Shown: in pieces, positions 11,358 to 22,400 of the stretch | Position numbering within the stretch: position 1 is the first letter of the stretch | How the letters are laid out: every line of letters starts with the position of its first letter | From: Valencia hispanica | Taxonomy: Eukaryota; Chordata; Actinopteri; Cyprinodontiformes; Valenciidae | Reading direction: 5' to 3' | Length of the DNA stretch: 64,000 bases | Assembly: GCA_963556495.2 (NCBI GenBank) | Contig: OY747703.1 | Span: 58,725,296 to 58,789,295 of the forward strand | Program-made: the position numbers and the translations under genes | The notes under the pieces: model-generated | What the model saw: only the letters and a program-made list of their open reading frames with translations | Database searches by the model: none | What the model was told of the DNA's origin: nothing

Positions 11358-12780
11358 ATGAAGACCAAGAAACCCAGCAGACAGATCAGGGAGAACGTTG
11401 TGGAGAAGTTTAAAACAGGGTTAGGTTCTCCAACAAGATCCCACAGAACTCTGGTCCATCCATCATCTGAACATGGAGAGAGGATGGAACACCTTCAGAC
11501 CTACCAAGACATGGACGTCCACCTAGACTGAGAGAGGTAATTAATCAGGTAGCAGCCAAGAGGTCCATGGTAACTCTGGAAGAGCTGCAGGGAAAAAAGC
11601 CATAGAAAGTCCAGTTTAGGATTTGTGACAAGCTTTGTTGGAAACAGAGTAGATATGTTAAAGAATGTGCCCTGATCAGATGAGACCAACAACTCTCTTT
11701 TTGGTCAAAATGCAAAGCATTGTATGTGACAAAGAAAGAAACTCACAATGACTGTCTATCCAAACATGATGGTGGCAGGATCATGCTGTGGGACTGCTTT
11801 TCTTCAGTTAGAACAGGAAAACTAGTCGAGGTGGTTCAAAAATGGATGGAGCTTAATCCAGGACAACCCTGGAAGAAAACCTGCAGAAGACCTGAGACTG
11901 GGGTGGAGGTTCACCTTCCAGCAGGTGGGTGCTCCCTAAACATAGAACCAGAGATGCAATGTCCTGATGTGTCCTGATTTGGGCCCCTCCCGCTTCTGCA
12001 TCCTTGTGATTGCCCCCACCTGTTGCCCGTATAAACTCCTCCTATGTTGTCTGTCGTCATCCTTGTCACAGCATTTGAGCGATCCATGTCCTTGTTCCTG
12101 ATCGTGCACCTGACCCGTTTTCTGCCTTCTGACCATCGCCTGTCTGCACTATGTGATTGGGGCTCTGAACTTTGCTTCATGTACCTGGATACTTATTACT
12201 GCCTTGTGGATTCTGGATCTGTTGCTGCCCTGTTGCTCCTTTACTCCAGGATGTCATTGTCTGCAGTTTGTAGAGTCTGTATCTCTACACGGTTCTGCGG
12301 GTGAAAAAATCCCCTGTAAAAGGACCATCGGTTTTCCTCTGCAGTTACATATTTTAGGATACACGTTAGTTGTGGTTCAATATTCTGTGGAGGAAACCCT
12401 GGGAAACCACCTCTGCCGAGTAATCCATTACTTCCTACTTCTGCGATACTCCCAGTTTGTTTTTCATCACCTTCCTGTTTTGTTCTTGAGAGCCTGACCA
12501 GAAAGCAGATCCCACGAAGAAGCTGCCAATCTCATGCTTCACAACAGATCTCTTTTAAATGTTCCTGGGTGTTGGCCTGAGTTTTGAATCCAATTCGTAC
12601 TTAAATCATTACATTATTCGTTTGTTAGAATGGTCTAGTTAAAGTCCAGATCTAAATCCAACTAAAGATATCTGGCAACACTTGAAAACCGATGTTCCCA
12701 GGTGCTCTCTATTCAATTTAACTGAGCTTGAGCAGTTCTGTAAAGAAGGATGAGCAAAAGGTTCAATCTGGAGATGTAAA
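11358..12780 (+). pseudogene. Tc1-like transposase pseudogene, interrupted
   Basis: Decayed Tc1/mariner-superfamily transposase, the DNA-binding and DDE-type enzyme that moves Tc1 elements. It starts with ATG at 11358 (MKTKKPSRQIRENVVEKF), the usual N-terminal helix-turn-helix region. It continues with remnants PRHGRPPRL (about 11500), LFGQNAKH (about 11695) and HDGGRIMLWDCFSS (about 11765), all recognisable Tc1 phrases. The frame is broken many times. At 11961 it is interrupted by unrelated sequence and resumes near 12591 with remnants of the C-terminal segment, including NLTELEQFCKEG (about 12715-12750). The usual length is about 340 residues; here no stretch longer than about 85 codons is open. 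It is a different Tc1 lineage from the one at 61476. Confidence 0.8.
11962..12590 (+). mobile_element. Unidentified insertion, LTR-like, inside the Tc1 remnant
   Basis: About 630 bp splits the Tc1 transposase remnant between 'gagatgcaatg' (ends 11961) and 'ttaaatcattacatt' (from about 12600). It contains a TATA-like word (TATAAACTCC, about 12031) after a GC-richer stretch, and has open frames but no protein domain. The layout resembles a solo LTR of a fish LTR retrotransposon. I cannot define exact ends or a target duplication, so the class is inference. Strand is assigned from the TATA word only. Confidence 0.35.
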
Positions 12781-12978
12781 ATCAATCAGTCACCATGGTA
12801 ACCTATGCTGGGAACCTTACAGGTAGGCTGGAAGGTAAAAGCTTCACCTATGACCAATCATACCTTAGAAAATGGAAAAAATGATAAAAGGTAACAGTTC
12901 TCATAAGAGTTGCTCTTCCTCAGCCCTTAAATCACATGTTTAGTTTCTTACTTGAACTGAGACATTATTCTGATGCCT

Positions 12979-12996
12979 AAAAAAGAAGCTGATTAC
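12979..12996. repeat. Target-site duplication, left of G-rich copy 2
   Basis: The word AAGAAGCTGATTAC (12983-12996, preceded by A residues) is repeated at 15041-15054 immediately after the poly(A) tail. This defines the inserted element between them. Confidence 0.9.
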
Positions 12997-15040
12997 CATC
13001 ACCTAGTAGGGGTGGGGGGCACTTGGTTTTGTCATTTCGGATATTGTTGCTGATGTGGGGGTTTTTGGGGTTGGAGACGTCTGGGGGGGGATCCCTGGGG
13101 GTGGGATCACTGGGCGGACAGGGCGTTGGACGTCGTAGCCCAAACCTGGGGTTGGGCTTTGGTGGCTTTGAGTGGTAAATCCTGATGGCTGCATGCGGTG
13201 CCTTAGGGGGGTTGCACTGACGGAAATGGGTTACTGGCCGTGCTGCGCCTGGGTAGGGTCTGGGGTGGGCCTGGGGATTTGGGGATTTGGGGCTCTGGGG
13301 CGCTGCGCCCCCTTCGCTGTGGTCCATGGCCGTAGGTCGGCCGGCGTGGGGTGTCTGTTGCCTGTGGGGGTCGGGGCCGGCCGGCATGTGCAGCCGCCTC
13401 TCTCTTTTTCTCTGGGCCGATTGTCATCGCCGGTCCCTGTATGGCGTCTCGCCTTGTTTACTGGTTGGGGTGCCTGGCTGCTGGTCGCGGTGGCTGGGTG
13501 GCATTTCTGGGCCTGATCAGTTATTTTTCGCACTGGACTTAGCGCCTGGGTCTTGGTCTTTGTGCGCTGCGGGGTGCCGGGGTCGGGCGTTTGCCCAGGT
13601 TCGGTCGGACCTGCGGGTGGACTGGCCGGGTAGTGGGCGTGCAGGGCAGGTGGGTGGGGCGCTGGGTTTGGTTGCCTGCCGGGCCATTGAGCAGCAGTGG
13701 TCGCTCCACAAGGGAATGGGGATGGTGGATGTCGGCCTGGTGGGTCGGCCACCCGGTTCATCGGTTTGCTCCTGGTCTGGGCGGGTACGTCGCTGGGTTT
13801 GGGCTGCGGGATCCTCCGATGTGCAGGTAGTGCTGGGGGGGGGCGAACTCAACCTGGGTGTCTAGTGTCTTTTGTGTTCTGATAGTAGAGCGAATGTGAG
13901 GGTGGGGTTAGTTCTCCTTCTGGGATGGGGCTGGGGGGACTGCCTTGGGGTCCGTGGGGCTTGGTGGTGCTGTGGCCGTGCGCCCCGGGTTGAACGTGCC
14001 ATGGCCTCCCTCCCCTGGTGAACAGCGGTGCCTACTGGGGTCAGTGGGGGAGCTGGCTCCCTGGGAAGACATTTTGTCTCCCAGTCCTTCCCTCCCCATC
14101 CCCCAACACCTCTGTCCACCCGCTCCATCACTTTACCACTCATATAGGGTCTTGGGGCATGGGCACATCACTGGGGTGCGAGGAGGGGTTTCCCTCCTCG
14201 CTATCCTGTGGCGTCCTGTGTCCCAATTTTAATATACAACTTAGACACTCCCACTTATAACATTTTCACACGACACATATGTAGGGACTTTGGGGTGGGC
14301 ACACTTTTCGGCATCCAGAGGGGGAGCGGTTCAATCAGCTTCACCTCTGGTGCTGGTGCCCACTGTTAAACCACATACAGACACTGAGGGCTCGGGGTAG
14401 GGGTTGGGGGATGTGTTGCTGCCTTCCCCCATACCACCCCTCTGTTTTAAATGCACATTATTACAACACGCATCAACACCACACTCGAGCGGGAGGATAG
14501 AGGCTAGGGGTCTTCTTACACCCCTGTTCGCTACCGGCCATCAGGGGTTGGGGTCCAGGGGAGGAACAGGTGGTCTGGTAGGGGTCCTGGGCTGTCGGGC
14601 TGCCTCGCCACTGTGGGGCCCTTGGCGGTCTGCTTGTCTCCGTCCTAGAAGGTAGGGGGTCCATCTCCTGGGCCCGGGGGTTGGTGGCTCTACTGGGGCA
14701 TCGGTCCCTGGACCTGGGAGCATGAAGTGTGTATGGGGTGTATGAGTGAGGGTACAGCATCATTTCTTGGGTGTCTTGGGGAGTTAGTGAGAATGTATGT
14801 GTTTAAGAGGGAGGAACGTATGACTGTCTGTATGTCTTTGTCTGCCTGTCAGGTTGGGTCTTGGGCTGCCCTCTCGCCTGGCGCATCTCAGGCCTTACAT
14901 TTAATGGGGACCTGGTGCGTGCCTGGCCGGGCCGGTGTGTACTGCTCCGGTTGTGAAAGTAAATCTGTTGGGCTTCTACTTGGTACTCAGACACCAATTC
15001 TGAGCTCCACACTGCCAAACAGGACACGTAAAAAAAAAAA
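12997..15040 (+). mobile_element. G-rich retroposed element, copy 2 (plus strand)
   Basis: About 2.04 kb ending in a poly(A) tail (15030-15040 plus shared A residues), flanked by a 14-bp or longer target duplication (AAGAAGCTGATTAC). Structure and duplication show insertion by target-primed reverse transcription. The plus strand is extremely G-rich from 13010 to 14000 with many GGG runs. The last 80 bp and the block 14590-14915 match copy 1 (6185-7995) in reverse. Near 14920 about 1.4 kb present in copy 1 is missing, so one copy has an internal deletion. No enzyme domain is encoded. Overlapping frames up to 192 codons are base-composition artefacts. It is probably a 5'-truncated LINE 3' region; I could not name the family with certainty. 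Confidence 0.75.
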
Positions 15041-15054
15041 AAGAAGCTGATTAC
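15041..15054. repeat. Target-site duplication, right of G-rich copy 2
   Basis: Second copy of AAGAAGCTGATTAC, matching 12983-12996 exactly. Confidence 0.9.
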
Positions 15055-16029
15055 TGTAAAGTTATGTTAAACACATCATTTCCTTCTCATAATGAAATCC
15101 CTCTTGACCAATGAACAGTTTATTTAGAAGAATGAGAGCTTAGAGTTGCAGACGGCATCATGTCCACCTTGTTTAGTGCCTGTATGTCTATGATCATATC
15201 CACATCCTTCTCTCCACAGCCACAGATTACGACTCTTTACACCTCGCTCTTCTTCCAAACAAAAAAAAAAGGCCAACTCACAGTTTTGTTGTTTCTGTAA
15301 AGTTAATGAGCTGCTGGCTGCGGCTGATCTGAGAGCAGTGCTTAAGTTCACAGCTAAAAATGACATTTCTCAAAGTGCCTGAGTGATATCATACTGTTTG
15401 AGGCCCACGTTTCTTCACAGTTTGTTAGCTCAACAGAAATAGTAACACAATTATTTATTGAAGTGAAGCAGAGTCTGTCCACAAGCTGCACATGCTACCC
15501 TCTTCCTGGTGATTAAGAAATGCTGTAATGTCGCTTCCTGATTCAAAGCTGACATCAGGAGTTGGTTAAAAATGTATAAGTCAGCTGACTGCTGAAGTGC
15601 TGCTGCAGGTGCTGGCAGTTCTGAGTGGATTTGCAGGATTTCCATATCTCCACCGCTTGCGGCTCAGTGCTGCATTTCATGTCACACCGCCTCAATATTC
15701 CCCGTCTACATTTGGTGCCGACGGTCAACTCGTTGACGTTCACGCCTGAGAAGCGTTGTCCTCCATGCTGATTGTTGGCTCTGACCAAACTGCTGGGGTT
15801 TATTTGTGCATTTTGAGGCAGCAGACGCGCAGCTATGCAGCACACGTCCATGCTGTCTGTTACGACAGCATCTGCAGTCAACCTTTTTTGCATATCAAAT
15901 ACTTTCTGTTTGTTTGCCTTCTATTTTGTACTCTGCAGCAGGGGATGCTCAGCTTTCCATCACTTAGAATTTGAATTTGCAAGTTCAGGCCGAAACAGAT
16001 CAATTCTGATGGTGAAGAGGGGGATAAAA
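15055..16029. other. No gene recognised; possible conserved non-coding block
   Basis: No mobile-element signature. The segment 15640-15890 is of moderate GC and non-repetitive, with overlapping frames on both strands (112 codons, minus, 15555-15893) and no domain. It is probably non-coding. Confidence 0.35.
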
Positions 16030-16285
16030 GGCCAAAGTAGAGTGGTAGAGTTGTCGTCCTGCGACTCAGAAATCGTGGGTTTGATTCCTGCCTGCCTACT
16101 GGTGTTGGCCAGAGAGGGGGCGATGGCGCGATATGGCAGCCTCAATTCTGTCAGTCTGCCCCAGGGCAGCTGTTGTTATAATCGTAGCTAGCTTCCACCA
16201 GTGTGTGAATGTGAGAGTGAATGAATAATGGAGTTGTAGAGTGCTTTGAGGGTTTCGAAAGCGCTATATAAATGCAAGCCATTAC
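16030..16285 (+). mobile_element. tRNA-derived SINE
   Basis: The plus-strand tRNA-like head has an A-box-like TAGAGTGGTAGAG (about 16038) and a B-box-like GGGTTTGATTCC (about 16077). The body includes 'ctgtcagtctgccccagg', shared with the SINE at 930-1195. The tail is 'agcgctatataaatgcaagcc'. It is a typical RNA polymerase III-transcribed, LINE-dependent element. Its 3' end resembles LINE 3' ends of the 'gctatataaat' type seen elsewhere in the window, which would suit mobilisation by such a LINE (inference). Confidence 0.75.
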
Positions 16286-16932
16286 TATGGAAGTGTATGA
16301 GAACTAGAACGTTTTTCACCCAAAACCTAAATTCTCAGATCCTTTCATACTGTGAGCATTTGCACAGTGGGGGTCACAACCAGGGTGGTTTATGTTAATT
16401 AGAGGGTCCGCCACCGGTTAAGAGTGTTGGTGCTTCAGCTTCACTGATCTGGGAACATAGATCTGCAAGAGCAGAGTCCAGAATGGGATTAAAAACAGTC
16501 AAATCAGAACAATTGTAGAATTAATCTAGAGTTTTAGAACAACGCCACTGATTGTGGCAACATGTTGGAGAAGCTCTGCTATGTTAGTTCCACAGGGCAA
16601 ACTCGGCCGGCCAAATGTGAAGCCAATGCGGAAGTGACCAAAATTACAGTTCCCCTTTCATCCACTAGGGGCTGGCTCCAGAAAGGAGCCAGTTTGTTTC
16701 TATGCGTTTTTAGAGGATTCTATGAGCTGCACTTCTAGTAAAAAGCTTTCCAGCTCAATCAAAACTCGCTCTGTCTGCAATTGTTTGACCAACATGGCTT
16801 CATGCTTTTATTTGACAACATTTTTGAATCTGGCTAGAAGGGAGAGGGGTAGCAGAGTCGCTCAAACGAGGTTTTCCGGCTAAAAGCGTCCACCAACCTC
16901 CGTTAGCAACTACTGTCTCTTCAAACTCTGGA
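16286..16932. other. Unidentified, probably partly repeat-derived
   Basis: No gene. The segment 16600-16920 (around 'ccactaggggctggctccag') reads like a dispersed fish DNA repeat, but neither terminal repeats nor a target duplication could be defined. Confidence 0.3.
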
Positions 16933-17330
16933 AATTCAATTCAATTCAGTTTATTTATATAGCACCAATTCACAACAGATGTCAAATCAAAGGCACTTTC
17001 AAGAAAAGTCATTTCAATACAAACATTCCAATCAGTTTAAAAGTTTCCTATTTAAGGAATCCCAGCAGATTGCATCGAGTAATTGACTTGATGTTGGGCC
17101 CCATTGATGCAGACTCCAACTACAACAAACCCCTTCAGCAATCCCTCATACTGAGCAAGCATGTAGCGACTGAAGAGAGGAAAAACTCCCCTTCAACAGG
17201 AAGAAACCTCCAGCAGAACCAGAACCAGGCTCAGCATGACCGTCTGAGGGTTTGAGAAGACAGAGCAGAGACACAGAAAGAACAAAAAGAACTGATATAA
17301 GAGAGGTAATAACAGGACAAGGGGGTTGCT
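16933..17330 (-). mobile_element. LINE 3' tail of the GAATT-repeat type, minus strand
   Basis: The plus strand begins with repeated AATTC units and 'agtttatttatatagcaccaattcacaac', the reverse complement of a LINE 3' end seen in plus orientation at 22080-22400, 51402-51507 and 55660-56062. The next segment ('gagcaagcatgtagcgac', 'aggaagaaacctccagcag') is shared with these copies. It is 5'-truncated with no enzyme domain present. The end structure suggests an L2/CR1-group LINE or a SINE using its tail; I cannot name it precisely. Confidence 0.7.
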
Positions 17331-17409
17331 CAGTTACTGGGATGTTCCCCATCCAACAGGGCATTGTAGCTAAGCAGGATACCAGACCAGGTGAAGAACC
17401 TGGGTATTG

Positions 17410-17776
17410 TTAGGAATTTCAAAATTCGATTTGATTTCGATTCTTGAGGCTTCAATTCAATTTCGATCCAATACGATATTGATTTATTAGCTTCAATATC
17501 GATTCAATAATAAGTAAATACACAAGTAATTAAGTACCTGAGTATATTTTTAAATAAATGAGCCAAACGTCAGCTTTTAACGTTGGTGGTGCAGGCTGCT
17601 GTTCACCATCTTGCTGTTTTGCTAATGCGCGTCTTGTACAACGCGGAACGCTCTCAATAGAGTGTTGCCAACAGCGCCACCACTGGCCAGTGGGCTGAAT
17701 CGATTCATAGGATTTGATGAATCAATAGTGAATGGAGAAACAAATAATTGCAATGCATTGCTTTTACCCAGCCCTA
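17410..17776. mobile_element. hAT-like MITE (non-autonomous)
   Basis: A 370-bp AT-rich element with 'gattcaat/tcgat' words at both ends and a right end reading 'acccagccctact', the reverse of the 'agtagggctgggt' start common in fish hAT-type MITEs. The left end lies near 'attgttaggaatttc'. There is no coding capacity. It abuts the LINE fragment that starts at about 17777. Confidence 0.45.
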
Positions 17777-18328
17777 CTCTAAACTGACTTTAATCCCTCA
17801 CATTAAAAATATCACCAAAATAGGTTTTTATCATCTAAAGAACATTGCCAGATTGCCCATTCTTCCATTGCCCATTCTCTCTCGGGCCAACACAGAGACA
17901 CTGATGCTTTTATCTCCAGTAGAATTGATTACTGTAATGCCCTGCTTTCTGGTCTTCCCAAAAAAGAGTATATCAGGTTAACAACTACTACAAAATTCAG
18001 CAGCACGTGTCCTGACAAAGACCAGGAGGTGGGAACACATTACACTTAACTTAAATTTCTTAAACTTCTTATCTCTCTGAACTGCTTTTACCATATGAAC
18101 CTTGGCGGTCTCTGCGCTCCTCTGGCAGCCGTCTCCTTGTCATCCCTAAAGTCAGGACACACTCATGGTGAGGCGTCTTTTCAGTTTTATGGCCCTCACC
18201 TCTGGAACAGGCTGCTGGAGAACCTGAGGGCCGCAGAGAACGTTCATGTCTTTAAGAGCAGGGTCAAGACTCACCTTTTTAACAGATTATTGTTTGATTA
18301 TAGCTTCAGTCTTTTACTGTATAGTCTG

Positions 18329-18374
<46 letters not shown>

Positions 18375-18835
18375 CTGTTATTTTTATACTTTAATCTGTT
18401 TTTTTTCTTCTTCCTGCCAGTGTTTTTCTCTACTGGAGCCCTCTGCCTCGGTGGTCGGCTGTAGCTGCCTTGGTGCTCTCCAGGTAGCTCTTGGGTGGAG
18501 GTGGGGGTCTTGGCCTTGCCTCCACTGGGCGCCCTGTGTCGGTGCCTCATTTGCTGCTGTGGATGTGCTGCTGCTGGTGCAGATGACTTCCCTGATGGCG
18601 TTTCCTTACCAGACTCATCTGCACTTGGCCCAGTGTCCTTTTTATTGTTGTTCTTAAGTGTTTGTGTGCATGGGAGTTGGGTTGGGGGGAGGGGGGGTAT
18701 AACTGTGATCATGCTTTTAAATTTGTGGGTGAGGGATGGGAAAATGGTTTATGTGGGGTCATTTTAATCTGTAAAGCACTCTCAGTTGCAACTCTTGATG
18801 AGCACTTTATAAATGAAATTTGAGCGATTGATTGC
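17777..18835 (+). mobile_element. CR1/L2-group LINE, 3' fragment
   Basis: 5'-truncated LINE carrying the end of the reverse-transcriptase ORF and a 3' UTR. Remnants include FYHLKNIARL (about 17830), a damaged SRxDYCNALLSGLPKKS region (about 17920) and, after frame changes, PHLWNRLLENLRAAENVHVF (about 18190-18255). These are the thumb/C-terminal phrases shared by L2/CR1-type elements. The 3' UTR holds an AT microsatellite (18331-18372) and a GC-richer stretch. The tail 'gtaaagcactctcagttg...ctttataaatgaaat' is the typical L2-like end. The wording differs from copies A-C, so this is another subfamily. Confidence 0.75.
18331..18372. repeat. (AT)n microsatellite
   Basis: About 21 uninterrupted AT units lying in the LINE 3' UTR. 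Confidence 0.95.
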
Positions 18836-20400
18836 CTCTATGGAGAGGAAAATACTGACAAAAACAAAGTTAACAGTCAAAATAAAAGCAAATAATGCAA
18901 CTGGGGAGTATAGCAGAACAGAAAAGTAGCAGAGTGAAGAAACTTGGTAAGTCTGTCCTCCAGCAGTCTGAGCCTATAGCAGCATAACTACAGAGATAGC
19001 TCAGGATGACCTAACCACTCTAACTATAAGCTTTATCAAAAAGGAAAGTTTTAAGCCTCATCTCCGTCAATACAGTATGTGGGTGTCTCAGTGCAAACTT
19101 GCTAATGGAGAAGTATAAACCAGGCCTATGCCAGCTCTGGGTATTTGAGGTTCTGTCTCAGGATGTCTCATCACAGGATGGTCAACCATACTGGTTAGAT
19201 ATGAAGCCAAATACTAAGCTTCTTGTGGAGTAAGTTTTCTGTTCTCCCGGTTTACAGAGTCAAAGATGAGAGGAGGAGATTCACTTTATCCTACCTCAGA
19301 ATCCTTGAGCAACTGTTAATTTCCGAGCCACATTCGGATCTTCCCCAAGAACCTCATTGATAACTCCTCAGTTCCAAGGTTGTTTGCTCAAGCTCTTTCG
19401 TCCTGTCTGCCCACTCTCCCACTCACCTGCCTCTCCGCAAGAATGACCTCCAGGGAAAGCACAGAGCACCTCCAAGCCAGAGTGGAACCTCTCCCTGACA
19501 GCTACGTCCATCTTGCAGACACAGTAAGCTTGAGATCATCCTATTATGCAAACATCACCTTCTATCACTGAAATAAATGACACTATCCTCCCTACAGGGA
19601 ACCAGCTACCCGACATCACCTTTTCAATAAACTCTTTAAAACTGTTATTTTTCTTATTGGTTTCTCTGGAATTGGTTCCAAAAGAAATTATAATATTCAC
19701 CCCTGATTATGACAGACAGAAGGAGTTCAGCCGGAATAAACGTTACATGAATTTTGCAGATGAAGACTTCTGTGTTTGCACGAACCTGGAGGAAGAAAAA
19801 AGGAGAGGAGACTGCCAGGACATCTTGGTTCAACAAACAATTGGTAGATGATACAAGATCCCGGGGAGTCGGGATCATTTGTTTGTCGGAACATTAACAC
19901 TGTTAAATATTGTAATATTACCTGCTGAAATCTCTAAAAAGTGACTTTGCTGAGAACATTTCCTGACTTAGACTTAACAGATGGTGAAACCAGACGTCCA
20001 CTTTAGTTAGTACCATTTCATTATGCTTTTATTTAAATTAGTTGACTTTATTAATGCTAAAACTGGAAGTCAAGGATTTTTTTTATTTATTTTCATGGGC
20101 AGCTGGTTTTAATGTTGTATTTCCAAATGAAAAACTAATTACTGCACAAGAGTTTAAACTGAGTTCTGGGAATACTCAACCAGTCGGAAATGCTTATCAC
20201 TCTCCCACTACTGAACTCCATCGTTGGTTCAGGGTTGCCACCCTGGTAATCTGCAGTGGGGCAGAAAATTCTACTGGTTCCTGGACATGGTTCCTACAGT
20301 GGAAACAGTCCTGTAGTGTATAGAACCAGAGGACTTAAGCTGGACTTTTCAGGTTTTTTTAGGTCATTATTAAGATGAGAGAGAAAACAACTCTTACGTC
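18836..20400. other. Dispersed-repeat-like DNA, no gene recognised
   Basis: The segment 18880-19070 ('agcagcataactacagagatagctcag', 'ataagctttatcaaaaaggaaag') reads like a common teleost interspersed repeat, probably a LINE 3' region. Short frames at 19546-19851 (101 codons) have no domain. The rest is unremarkable. Confidence 0.4.
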
Positions 20401-22079
20401 TTTAGGGTCATGCTCTGATCTCTTCGGCTCCTTAGTGTCGAAACTACATGCAGGTGAAAGAAAAAGGTATCTCCATACTGGACACTAAATTAAGACGAGC
20501 TGAAATTGGGTGGCTGTGGCTTTGCCCTCAAGGTATAAATCTGCTGTGAATTGTCTCTTCTGCCACATTTCATTACTGGTGAGAGACTGCAGGATGCTAC
20601 ACACAACGACGGCCCAGAAATAGGTCACGGTAACAAGTTCGTGATCACTTGAGACGCACTCAACTCAGTTACTCCGGGGCTGGATATGATTTGTCCTGCC
20701 AGACAATTAGTGAACAATGATGAGAGAAGCTACTTGAAAAAACATTGTTTCCCTCATAGAGTCTCATAAAAAGTGTAATCAGTCTGACTTCTGTGGTTGT
20801 TTCTGGTAAAATTGGGGATTTGAGAATGCACATGTTTAGGGTGCGTGCAGAAACCGTGCTTGTGGGTTCATGTGGGCGGCTTTTGTTCCGATCCTTTGAG
20901 TGAACGTATCTGTCACTGCGCCACTGAGAGACGTCTAGTTTACAGACAAATTAAGTGAACAGAAGTCTTTCAACTTCGGTGTTCGCATTCGTCAGTAAAA
21001 GGTGACGATTCTCCAAGAAGCCGTGAAGCAAAGCGAGGACATCAAACGCCTCGCAAGCCTGAAAAAAAGAAAAAAGTAGGATTCAAATTCATATTTAACA
21101 AAGCAATAAATACAAAAAGGCAAGGCCGAGTTGACGACGCTAAATTATAGACTCATTATTACTGAGGTTACCATGGCTAACTGTAATTAGACAAAGATAT
21201 ATCAAGATTGCAGCAGAGCAATCAGACATTTAAAACTCAGTTAATTATCAGATGATTTTATTTTATTTTATTATCAATTGAATCAATGAATACTTACTAT
21301 CACTATACGTTACGGTGAAAAGACAAAAGAAGCCGGTAATGACTCATTGTAGTCAGTCACCAGTTGACATTTACTAAATCTCTTAATTTTAATTATAATT
21401 AATACTGATTTTATTTTGTAATTTGTGCACTTTAAAATTATGTTGTTGTATTATGTAATAATTTAAAGTTTATAAGTAGTAATTCCTCAATAATGGATCA
21501 TAACACAAGAAAGCCAGACGCAAAGGTCCTTATTATCCAACTTCTAGCACTAATTCACAGCAAGTCACAAAACAAAACACATGCAAAACACAAACTGGTC
21601 CAATTCATTTCCAGTCTTCTACAATCCAGTTCAGTCTAGATTTAGATAAACTCAATCTGTCTCAATCCAATCATATAATCTCATTCAGATCCAGTAAATC
21701 CTAATTATAATACAACACAGAATTCGGTTGGTCATAGGGAGGTAATTTGTTATCTCCTCCTGAGCAAGCATGTGGCGACAGTGGTCAGCTGAAGGTTGTT
21801 AAGAAGTGATTATTGATTTAAAGAAAAAAAACAAGAATCTTTTGTCACCTTCTTTGGGTGGGTTTTGGTTTTTGTTTGAATGTGATCATTCGTCTTGTAG
21901 AGAAAATAACCCAAAAAACTAATTTAAACAAAAGTGTGACAATATTGAAAACCAGGAAGAATTTTGCACACAATATTCAAGATACCAAATTTTCATCCCT
22001 ATAGTTTCATCCCTCTTTAGTGTATTTAGGCCAGGTAGAACTCTCAGAACTCAACTGGTTCTGCTTCACAATCCTGAGG
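20401..22079. other. No gene recognised; candidate non-coding conserved patch
   Basis: 20430-20720 is non-repetitive, of moderate GC and without mobile-element signature, so it could be regulatory. 21180-21720 is very AT-rich. A short minus-strand scrap of the GAATT-type LINE tail ('ctcctgagcaagcatgtggcgaca') lies near 21755-21780. Confidence 0.35.
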
Positions 22080-22400
22080 AGGTTTTTCTTTACCAAAGAA
22101 TCTTAACAGCCAGATTCGATTCTTTTTTTTCCTCTGTCTTCTTGAAACGCCAGTCGGGCGTGGCAGATGGGCGCTCATTCTGAGCGAGGTTCTGGTTCTG
22201 CTGGAGGTTTTCCTCTCCACTGTCCCTACATGCTTGCTCAGAATGAGTGAATGCTGCAGGTCGATGAGTCGATGCCATCTGCTGGGTTTCCTTAGATAGA
22301 AAACTTTTTAAACTGATTGGAATAATACGCTTTTAGTCGAGCGCCTTGATGTTTTGTGAATTTATGCTTAATTGAAATTGAAATAAACTGAATTGAATTG
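22080..22400 (+). mobile_element. LINE 3' tail of the GAATT-repeat type, plus strand
   Basis: The same 3' end as 16933-17330 but in plus orientation. It carries 'ttctggttctgctggaggtttt', 'ctacatgcttgctcag', 'agaaaactttttaaactgattgg', and the end 'aaataaactgaattgaattg'. It is 5'-truncated with no enzyme sequence. Confidence 0.7.

Noticed and set aside
13287..13865. 192-codon plus-strand open frame and a 176-codon minus-strand frame over the same bases
   Set aside because: Open frames on both strands of extremely GC-rich DNA are expected by chance because stop codons are AT-rich.
18314..18712. 132-codon minus-strand frame
   Set aside because: Antisense reading of a LINE 3' UTR that includes an AT microsatellite.
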